From Haliotis asinina (lineage: Eukaryota; Mollusca; Gastropoda; Lepetellida; Haliotidae), in NCBI RefSeq assembly GCF_037392515.1, contig NC_090291.1, positions 42,897,001 through 42,961,000 on the forward strand: a DNA stretch of 64,000 nt, in the 5' to 3' direction. Below are positions 56,801 through 64,000 of this stretch, piece by piece. Below the pieces are notes generated by a model. It searched no databases. It saw only the letters and a program-made list of their open reading frames with translations, and had not been told where the DNA came from. Position 1 is the stretch's first letter. Each line of letters opens with the position of its first letter. The position numbers and the translations under genes were made by a program.

Positions 56801-59800
56801 TGAAATGCATGGTGAGCCGTAACGGTAACTTAACTTAACTGTGCAATCAGTTTCCGTAGTGCTGGCAAGATTCTTGCTTTTCAGAATGCTGAATTTTGTA
56901 CTCAATATCAGGTTCGCTTATGTCAACAACAGAAATTCTTTTGCTATCAATCTTTCTCGAGAGTTTTTGTTTTTCCTGAGTGCCAAATAGTTGCAGTTTC
57001 CGACGTGCAAATTTGGGAGGTAATTTACGCCATGTAACAGATATTGTTTGAAATGATTGTATTCATTACCCTGGGTCTATGGTTGGAAAGAACTATTCGC
57101 TATTATATTATAATAATAACTATTATAAAGAACTATTCGCTATTATATTATAATAATAACTATTATAAAGAACTATTAGCTATTATATTATAATAATAAC
57201 TATTATAAAGAACTATTCGCTATTATATTATAATAATAACTATTATAAAGAACTATTCGCTATTATATTATAATAATAACTATTATAAAGAACTATTCGC
57301 TATTATATTATAATAATAACTATTATAAAGAACTATTCGCTATTATATTATAATAATAACTATTATAAAGAACTATTCGCTATTATATTATAATAATAAC
57401 TATTATAAAGAACTATTCGCTATTATATTATAATAATAACTATTATAAAGAACTATTCGCTATTATATTATAATAATAACTATTATAAAGAACTATTAGC
57501 TATTATATTATAATAATAACTATTATAAAGAACTATTCGCTATTATATTATAATAATAACTATTATAAAGAACTATTCGCTATTATATTATAATAATAAC
57601 TATTATAAAGAACTATTCGCTATTATATTATAATAATAACTATTATAAAGAACTATTAGCGTTATCCAGCACTCACCACGTGGCGTCTGCCCTTCAAGAT
57701 TGCCCAGGGGGGTAAGGCAAGACAAGAACAAGAAATGAGTGTAAACCAAACAAAACGCCAAATCACACTTGCTCAGACACATTTTCACAAGGCAAGGCTA
57801 TATGAAAGTAAACCCATCGAAGTTAAGCAACCAATCGAGGACCTAAGGGAAGTTCACTCACTGGCTGAATTGAGCAGATAATGAAACTATCTCGTCTGAC
57901 GGTGCAAGTATCTTTGGCACACTTTGCTGCATTGATCATTTTTGATATAGTCATAGATTTTAAGGATATATTTAGAGGCGATCTGTTTGTCCGGCATACG
58001 TATTTAATTTAATGTTTTATTTTACAGCCGCTATCAACTGTTGAATATGATGACTGAATGCCAAAGGATATTTATGACAAAACACAAAGTTTACTATTAT
58101 CACCTGGAAGTTATACCTGTCCAAACACAACTCTCTGTTTAATAAGCATTTAATGGTTAATGGAAAGAAAATTCACATCTCATCTAAAGGAAACGTGCAA
58201 ACAGAATATGATGTGTTGCTATGCATATAAATATTTGTTATCAGTATAATGGTTAAGGCGTTTTATTGGCTAATGCGTTTTAATGAGAGTAACCTGCTCT
58301 CAGTTCACCCTGCAATGTTGGACCCCCTTTGTTCATTTTGAATAGAAACTCTTTTCATAATCACAGAAGCATGTCTTTCATTATATATATATGCTTTGTT
58401 GCCCTTTAGCTGTAATAAAAGTATACACCCTTGCTTTGATATATGCATAATAACCGCCAATTATCTATATTAAGTCTTATTGCACACAAAACTCCATTTT
58501 CAAAGTCACAGAAGCATGTCCTTGCATGCATCACTATTCATACCCACCTTTTTCACAATTTGTTAACGCATCCACTGTCCTTAACAATCACTAAGTGACC
58601 AACAAATTCTAGTAAAATGCCAGATAATCATGCTGACGAATGCACATTAGTCCCAATTTCCAATAAACAATTCAGTAATACTAATTTTTCTCATAATTTA
58701 TACTATTTATGAAGGTGCCTGCTGAAATATTATTCATATTGTTCGTTTTCATATCCATAACTGTATGATCGCTTGCCAGGGTTTGATCTGCAATATTTGT
58801 TCATGTGTGAGCTAACGTTTTTGACGATAGCCCACAAAATAAATAGTGGTTGCAATGATTTTAACGTTTGTAATTGATTGCAGTGGTCTGAATTCAGTTG
58901 TATTCACGCATTTGGCTCATGATCATAGATGCCTAACTTGACCAAGTATACTTAAATCATCCCCTGACCGGCGGCCTTGAACATTGAAAAAGTAATCTGA
59001 AATCCTGAAAGTCAATTGCACATAAGGATTTAGCCCTCAATGTTGTTTTTGTAGCTTCCCGTGACAGCCTTTCATGGTGGCATTCTAATGGCATGGCATT
59101 CTTTGTGTATCAAGTGATCTTCATCGTCCTTTCCTAGCAAGGATTATTGTTGTTCACCACGGTTTCGTTGCAAAACGTGCCGTGACACCATAATCTCCCA
59201 TACGCTGTCATGCGTTAGCGTTGCATGTGACATGTGCATTAGTGGAATAGGATACGCCAACCGTATCATCTTTGGTAACGAGTCATTATGTCAAGCTTGA
59301 AATGATCTGAATCCTATTAGCCCGTAACAACGACAGGCATGTGATCATGGAAAGGCTTTTGATGCTTCTATTAACATATAAGAATGCATGTTGTAACTTG
59401 TCCTACCGTAACACCAGCCAACGGCTACACACTCAAGTATAGCAATGACGTAGCAGGCCACGGCACCCAGATACCAGTCAAGCAACTGGAACACGTATAC
59501 TCCGCCCTGGAAAACACACATGTACATTAAACATTAGGGATAAGAGAGCAAATTCTGGTACTTTTTTTAGTTGGGTTCCATCGAGGATTCAAAGCCACAT
59601 CCTCAGGGTCAGGCACCACATCGCCAGCACACAAAGTCAGCTGACTAACCCTTTCAGCCACCAACTTCTTACTTTGTGTGATAACAATCAGGTGCCTGAC
59701 TCTGAGGGTGTGGGCTCGAATCTCGGATGGGACTTTAAGGCATTTTAAGGTAAGAAAATGATACTATTACTCTTTCAAGCGATTTTGCTCCTGCAGCAAT

Positions 59801-62800
59801 TTGCGACTGACACTAGATTAACACTTAAATGTCATTACAATGCAGTTGTTTGAGAACGTAATATGCAAACATAATAGTATTCCTGGACAAATGTTATGAC
59901 AAATACTTCAAAATAAGCTCGCAGATGCACAATGTGTGTTCACAAAAAATTATATTAAAATTAAATGAAAACTGCCAGCCATAAAAGAAGACAGTTATCT
60001 TATAACAATCCATTTATATTGAAAAGCTCATGACAGTTGTTAAATGTTGGAAAGGAATATAACGTTCATGGAAGTACCATGCGGAACAATAACCATTATA
60101 TTCTTGTGGTAATATTCTCTTTATAGAGGTAGGTATAATGCGTTTGTCAATGTAAACGACATTAATTTTATGCTCAACGTCAGTACAAACATCCCACTTA
60201 CATGGGTTGTAAACACAAGACCAAGAACGCAAACGGCTCCCATGAACACAGCAGCCATGATAGTCTGCAGATGCTTGACGTGAAACCGCCTCGGGAGCAG
60301 ATCTTCCATACATCCAACAGCCGTCTCAACATGTCCCAACTGTGTATGACGAAACACGCAAAAGGAAATTGTACAGAAGAAAACGACGGAATGAAAGACA
60401 GTCCAACTTCTCACCTTATGCAATTGTATAAGGCACGTGATGTATGCTTTGTGTTTTGTAATCTGTATGTCTTTTGTGTTTCATGTATTTTCATATATAC
60501 TGCATTTATTAATTTACCATCTGTGGTATCTCACTACAGATACTATATTGCTGTTAGGTATGGTCATTATATGATGGTCAGCATAAAAATATGAAGCTAT
60601 ATGTTATTATTAAGAAAATGCATATTTTACTGCATTTACCGTTGAGTCGACCACCATCATCAGCACAGTTGTAAAGAATAGTACGGACCACAGCTGAGGC
60701 AACGGCAGTAATGAAACTGCCTCTGGGTATACAATGAACCCAATACCAGGACCTACAAGAGTATTTATATGACCCTTCAAAATAAAACGCAAAACACTAT
60801 GACAAACACCATATACTGATGTTTCGGCTTCAAAACAAACAATCAGATTCATTTTATTCCCACCATGGGTGTACCTTGATCAAAGCTGAAAACTCCATTC
60901 GGTTTAAAATGCGAACAAAATACTAGTGCTATCCCGAGATTTTGCATGTCCGATTCCGCCACATTTTCTTAAAATAAAAAAAGAAAAAAGAAAGAAAAAG
61001 AAAAAAACACAATCATGCTGTCATGCAGCTGTGGAAATTTATTACTGCATTCACTGCGACATTAAGATAATGGAATATTGTAATTACTGAATTTATAGAA
61101 TTCCTTGTTGTAATAAATGCATTGAGACCACTCATTTCCGTATGTGCTGCATTCATACAATGCTTCGATGTAATTAGTACATAGAAACTTCGTCAATGTA
61201 ATGCTGTAATTTCAGGATAGAGGCAGTTCATTACTGTAAGTGCTGCGTTAAGAAAATTCTCTGTTGTAAGTACATCGCTGAGGTAAATCAATGGTATAGC
61301 AACTGCTTTAAAAAAGACTCTGAGACTATTCATTACTGCAAGTAATGCATCGAAATTATTCATTACTGTAAATTTGCACTGCATATACAAAATTCATTGC
61401 TGTAAGTATTGCTTTGAGAGTACTCATTGCTGTAAGTACAGCATTGAGGCGATTCATTCTTGTAAGTACTGCACTGAGAGCGGATTACTGTAACTACTGC
61501 ATTGAGAAATATTTTACTGAAGTTACTGCTGTAAGTACGGCATTGTGATACGTCATTGCTATAATTACTGCATTGAGATAATTCAACTCTACGTAATTAC
61601 ATTGAAAAAAAATCGAAACTGCTAAATTACTGAAATACTTCAACGGTAACCTCCTTACCCGAGGTTACAACGTCAGCCACAGGTTGTTGTAAACTATGAG
61701 CCAGGAACCCGACTGTTGCAAAGACAACAAAACCAGCAAACACACTTGTCAGCTCGCCAATGACGGTCACGATGATGGCGTCTCTGTAAGAGAATGTCTT
61801 CCACATTCAGATGAGCGAACGAGGGGATAGTTCTATGAACATACACATTCAAACGAGTGATAACGGTGATAGCATCGCATACATTGGAATAAAGAAGTTC
61901 CACATGTTAAGAACTATTCCCTTTGTTCATCACACAAGCGTCTTAACGCCGCTCAAAAACTTTCACGTGAGCAGTTGCACTATTTGGCAGGGAACATATA
62001 TCCAGGGAAAGGCAAGGAGGATTGTAAATGATATTCAAATGGATGAATCAACCATAAGTAAATGATATTATTGGAATGTGATCAACTTCTTTCAGAGGCA
62101 TTTTTTAAGCACAAAATTGAAAAATTTATGGATAACAAATTCTATTTCGTAATGGGCACAATAAACTGTATCGAAACGTTGCAAGAACGAAACAAAGAAG
62201 TTGTCCATAAAGTCAATATTGTATAGTTATCATTTATGATCTGCATATATTCAGCACACTACCACAATGATGACGTCATTATAAGAGAATGTCGTCTACA
62301 TTCATATGAGCAATCGACCCGTGAAGGTCCCGGGATAGAATAGACCTTCAGCAACCCATGCTTTCCACAAAAGCGACTGTGCTTGTCGGAAGAAGCGACT
62401 AACGGGGTCGGGTGGTCAGGCTCGCTGACTTTGTTGACACGTGTCATCAGTTCCCAATTGCGCAGATCGATGCTCATGTTGTTATCATTGGATCGTCTTA
62501 TCCAGATTCAGTTATTTACAGACCGCCGCCATATATCTGGAATGTTGCTCAACTCACTCACTCATATGAGCAATCAAGGTGATAGTTCTACGGATATTCA
62601 AATTCATAACGGTGTTAACATTTAGACATAAACAAAATCGCATAATTTGGAATAAAGAGGCTGTTCATACATAGAATTATGTCCTTTTGCTGGGTTGCAG
62701 TCTGAATGGAAGAACATTCACAAAACTACAAAACATACCTTATGACATTCGAGTGAAAGGGGTTGTGGCTTGCCATGACAATAAGGGCGCCCCACGCAGG

Positions 62801-63786
62801 ACCAACAGAATAGAACACTTGCACCAGGGCTTCCAGCCACACCTGAGAGATACACATTTTGCGTATGTTCAAAAGACTTAACAAAGTCAGCTTGCACACA
62901 CGTACACATAAAACCGGTGTTCGGTGTTCGTTTTGTTGATCACTGGATTGTCTGATCCAGTCTCGATTATTTCCAGACCGTCGTCATATATTGAAGTACT
63001 GAAATATTGCTGTGTGCGGCATATAACTAGTGAGCGAGTTAGTATATAACGTCACATCATGATATCTCAGCCATGTCGTGACGACGGGTAAAACTTATTC
63101 ACTCAGTATGAATATAGTTTTTTGTTTTTTTCAGATACGTATGTATGAACTGCTGCAGTAAACCTACATACAAATTATTGCTATCAATTGTGCAAGAAAA
63201 CAGTAATCAACCAACCTTTACTTATAACCGCTGAGACCCGTGAAGGCCCGGGGTAGAATAGGCCTTCAGCAACCCATGCTTGCCTTAAAAGGCGACTATG
63301 CTAATCGTAAGGGGCGACTAACGGGATCGGGTTGTCAGGCTCGCTGACTTGGTTGACACACGTCATCGGTTCCCAATTGCGCAGATCGATCCTCATGCTG
63401 CTGATCACTGGATTGTCAGGTCCAGACTCGATTATTTACAGACCGCCGCCACATAGCTGGAATATTGCTGAGTGCAGCGTAAAATTAAACTCACTCACTA
63501 TAACAGATGAAGCCGCCGATCACGTGGGCTAATTAAACTGTCGCCGGTAGGACGGCTATACGTTTTGGTTTCGTTTCTCTTCGCGACACCAGTCGAAATT
63601 CAGGATTCTTCACTGACTAGCAGCTATCAAATACATATTACGCTTATGAACCTGAGGGTGTTGCAGACGTGTGAAGTCTGGGGTCAGGTAAAACAGAACA
63701 CCATCCACTGAACCCGGCATCAAGCACGATCTCACCAGCAACACCAGCAGTAGGACATACGGCATCAACGCTGTCACATACACCAC
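53737..63786 (-). CDS. SLC6 sodium/chloride-dependent transporter, glycine-transporter-like (3' nine exons)
   Basis: A plasma-membrane symporter that would carry an amino acid or similar solute inward with Na+ (usually also Cl-). Nine exons (63652-63786, 62739-62842, 61659-61783, 60640-60752, 60202-60339, 59407-59506, 55161-55279, 54331-54498, 53737-53859) give 374 residues from TM5 to the C terminus. All introns are GT-AG and all phases agree. Visible signatures: VDGVLFYLTP, VWLEALVQVFYSVGPAWG (TM6 unwound region; AWG as in glycine transporters), YPEAVSLLP, VVDS (Na2 site), GGVYVFQLLDWY, and a basic tail after the last helix. Family proteins have about 600-650 residues; TM1-TM4 lie beyond 64000. 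An unusual Gly-Glu replaces the TM7 Asn-Cys/Gly pair. Substrate is not proven. The introns hold satellites and SINEs. Confidence 0.92.
53945..54325. other. SLC6 last intron, nothing else seen
   Basis: No repeat or RNA recognised in the intron between the last two exons. Confidence 0.4.
54331..54498 (-). CDS. SLC6 gene, exon encoding end of TM11 and TM12
   Basis: Fifty-six codons, phase 0, between TTGCAG and GTAGAA. RYGEYDYPTSAIVFGWFIAL then PIPVYMVIQISKQEG, matching the Y.YP....LGW motif and TM12. Confidence 0.93.
54735..54790 (+). mobile_element. LINE-A 3' terminal fragment
   Basis: AATCACGATATAACTGACAT ATTGTCGGGGTGA, a degraded terminal module, in an SLC6 intron. Confidence 0.5.
54885..55115 (-). 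mobile_element. SINE-like family S1, diverged (SLC6 intron)
   Basis: AATACTCCAGCTGTGGGTGG TGGTCTGTAAATAATC, GACACGTGTCAAACAAATCA, GATAAGCATGGGTTGTTGAA and TTCACGGGTT. Confidence 0.78.
55161..55279 (-). CDS. SLC6 gene, exon encoding TM11
   Basis: Between TGACAG and GTAACG; 119 bp. GAERFSDDMQMMIGKRLPVI (first Gly split across the intron) and KVVCFIIVPALL. Separated from the previous exon by a 4.1 kb intron that contains the 40-bp satellite. Confidence 0.93.
55497..55710 (-). mobile_element. SINE-like family S1 (SLC6 intron)
   Basis: TGTGAGTGAGTGAATGAGTG, TTTACGCCGCACTCAGCAAT, ATGGCGGCGGTCTGTAAATA, AACCGACCCCGTTAGTCGCC; the head part is missing. Confidence 0.9.
55715..57085. other. SLC6 intron sequence, nothing firm
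   Basis: No gene. A CCAAT-like motif and a perfect TGACGTCA at 56101-56108 occur, but with no evidence of function. Confidence 0.4.
57091..57660. repeat. 40-bp AT-rich satellite, 14.25 units
   Basis: Unit AACTATTCGCTATTATATTA TAATAATAACTATTATAAAG, almost identical throughout. Units starting at 57171, 57491 and 57651 have AACTATTAGC instead of AACTATTCGC. It lies in the 4.1 kb SLC6 intron. Confidence 0.98.
57665..59400. other. SLC6 intron sequence, nothing firm
   Basis: AT-rich. A short block with CACAGAAGCATGTC recurs near 58364 and 58506. No gene or RNA recognised. Confidence 0.4.
59407..59506 (-). CDS. SLC6 gene, exon encoding TM10
   Basis: Between CCAG and GTAGGA; 100 bp. GGVYVFQLLDWYLGAVACYV and ECVAVGWCY, a very typical SLC6 block. 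Confidence 0.95.
59575..59745. repeat. inverted pair of tRNA-like (Leu/Ser-type) SINE heads
   Basis: On the minus strand GTTAGTCAGCTGACTTTGTG precedes GTGCCTGACCCTGAGGATGT and GGCTTTGAATCCTCGATGG, which resembles a long-variable-arm tRNA 3' half with a B box. On the plus strand from about 59668, ACTTTGTGTGATAACAATCA is followed by GGTGCCTGACTCTGAGGGTG and GGCTCGAATCTCGGATGGG. The two halves face each other and could fold into a hairpin. In an SLC6 intron. Confidence 0.6.
60202..60339 (-). CDS. SLC6 gene, exon encoding intracellular loop and TM9
   Basis: Forty-six codons, phase 0 both ends, between CACACAG and GTAAGT: LGHVETAVGCMEDLLPRRFH then AVFMGAVCVLGLVFTTH. The ET and basic RR fit the family loop. 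Confidence 0.92.
60640..60752 (-). CDS. SLC6 gene, exon encoding TM8 start
   Basis: Between CTTGTAG and GTAAAT; 113 bp. PGIGFIVYPEAVSLLPLPQL then WSVLFF and MMVVDST. The DS pair matches the Na2 ligands. A degraded copy lies at 48328-48437. Confidence 0.93.
61037..61590. repeat. degenerate minisatellite, about 30-bp period
   Basis: Loose repeats of TCATTACTGTAAGTACTGCA TTGAGANNAT, best near 61395-61500 where successive units are 30-31 bp (TCATTGCTGTAAGTATTGCT, TCATTGCTGTAAGTACAGCA, TCATTCTTGTAAGTACTGCA). Roughly 18 decayed units. In the SLC6 intron between 60752 and 61659. Confidence 0.85.
61659..61783 (-). CDS. SLC6 gene, exon encoding TM7
   Basis: Between CTTACAG and GTAAG; 125 bp. DAIIVTVIGELTSVFAGFVV then FATVGFLAHSLQQPVADVVT. 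The residue that is nearly always Asn (Na1/chloride ligand) is Gly, followed by Glu; the Ser of TS is kept. Confidence 0.93.
62325..62560 (+). mobile_element. SINE-like family S1, full length (SLC6 intron)
   Basis: GACCCGTGAAGGTCCCGGGA, CAGCAACCCATGCTTTCCAC, CTAACGGGGTCGGGTGGTCA, CCGCCGCCATATATCTGGAA and ACTCACTCACTC. Confidence 0.92.
62739..62842 (-). CDS. SLC6 gene, exon encoding TM6
   Basis: Between TCTCTCAG and GTATG; phase 0 in, 2 out. VWLEALVQVFYSVGPAWGAL keeps the Gln and Ser that help bind chloride in the family; ALA-TRP replaces the more common GLY-PHE of monoamine transporters, resembling glycine transporters. HNPFHSNV leads into TM7. Confidence 0.93.
62930..63022 (+). mobile_element. 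SINE-like family S1, 3' part (SLC6 intron)
   Basis: GTTGATCACTGGATTGTCTG, CCAGACCGTCGTCATATA and TGAAATATTGCTGTGTGCGG. Confidence 0.75.
63032..63100 (-). mobile_element. LINE-A 3' terminal fragment (SLC6 intron)
   Basis: GTGAGCGAGTTAGTATATAA CGTCACATC and CAGCCATGTCGTGACGACGG. It lies head to tail next to the S1 fragment. Confidence 0.7.
63235..63500 (+). mobile_element. SINE-like family S1, full length (SLC6 intron)
   Basis: GACCCGTGAAGGCCCGGGGT, CAGCAACCCATGCTTGCCTT, CTAACGGGATCGGGTTGTCA, CAATTGCGCAGATCGATCCT, CCGCCGCCACATAGCTGGAA, GTGCAGCGTAAAATTAAACT and CACTCACT. Confidence 0.93.
63652..63786 (-). CDS. SLC6 gene, exon encoding TM5 and extracellular loop
   Basis: Forty-five codons between TGTACAG and GTTCAT, phase 0 at both ends: VVYVTALMPYVLLLVLLVRS, then MPGSVDGVLFYLTPDFTRLQ. 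The PGxxDGxxxYLTP motif is a hallmark of SLC6 loop 3. Upstream exons are outside the window. Confidence 0.92.
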
Positions 63787-64000
63787 CTGTACAGAGATGC
63801 AATGCATTCGTTCAGAAGAGATACGAATGGGAGAGCAAAAGGGGCTGAAAATGGAGGTTTACGTTGAAGTGTTATTCTTCCAGCATATTCATAATTATGG
63901 GTTTTGACATATACTGAAACACAAAAGAAAATTCACCCTACCAAAAACTTGCCACAAATGCTTTATCTTCATTTTATTATAGTTTCTAAAGTAAAGATGG

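Noticed and set aside
57091..57660. CRISPR-like array
   Set aside because: The units are contiguous with no unique spacers, in animal DNA; it is a satellite.
60121..60594. Plus-strand frames over the SLC6 exon region
   Set aside because: They are shadows of the minus-strand exon at 60202-60339, whose splice sites and family motifs are clear.

Overview
The window looks like nuclear DNA of a marine gastropod, most likely a vetigastropod such as abalone (Haliotis). This rests on the large-intron GT-AG gene structure, the AT-rich repeat-dense background, and two dispersed repeat families ending in (ACTC)n that I associate from memory with abalone sequence; no marker gene proves the species. Most open frames are fragments of mobile elements or chance.

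The one convincing host gene is on the minus strand at 53737-63786: the last nine exons of a sodium/neurotransmitter-symporter (SLC6) gene of glycine-transporter type. All eight introns are GT-AG, all phases join, and the 1,125 coding bases end in a stop. The 5' exons (TM1-TM4) lie beyond the right edge. A decayed copy of one of its exons sits alone at 48328-48437.

Layout: 1-8.9 kb, repeats plus a possible minus-strand gene fragment near 2.5-3.1 kb; 8.9-11.9 kb, a LINE with RT and RNase H, broken by a Ty3/gypsy-like LTR with a gag fragment; 12-22 kb, SINE/LINE debris; 22281-30262, an 8 kb CACTA/EnSpm-like DNA transposon carrying two decayed genes (zinc-finger transposase and a SAMD3-like protein), inserted in an old LTR copy; 30-37.8 kb, diverged duplicated blocks and a LINE tail; 37856-44299, a near-identical 3.2 kb tandem duplication; 44.3-53.5 kb, a Tc1 relic, a second LTR, the SLC6 exon relic and another LINE 3' end; 53.7-64 kb, the SLC6 gene, whose introns hold a 40-bp satellite, a 30-bp degenerate minisatellite and a tRNA-like inverted repeat.

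The most interesting observations are (a) the two-gene CACTA-like transposon with terminal repeats, TA target duplication and a related empty site in the same window, and (b) three repeat families (one LINE 3' UTR, one tRNA-derived SINE, one SINE-like family with an unassigned head) that share about 50 bp of 3' end and an (ACTC)n tail, as expected for SINEs using a partner LINE. All family assignments come from motif reading, not database searches.
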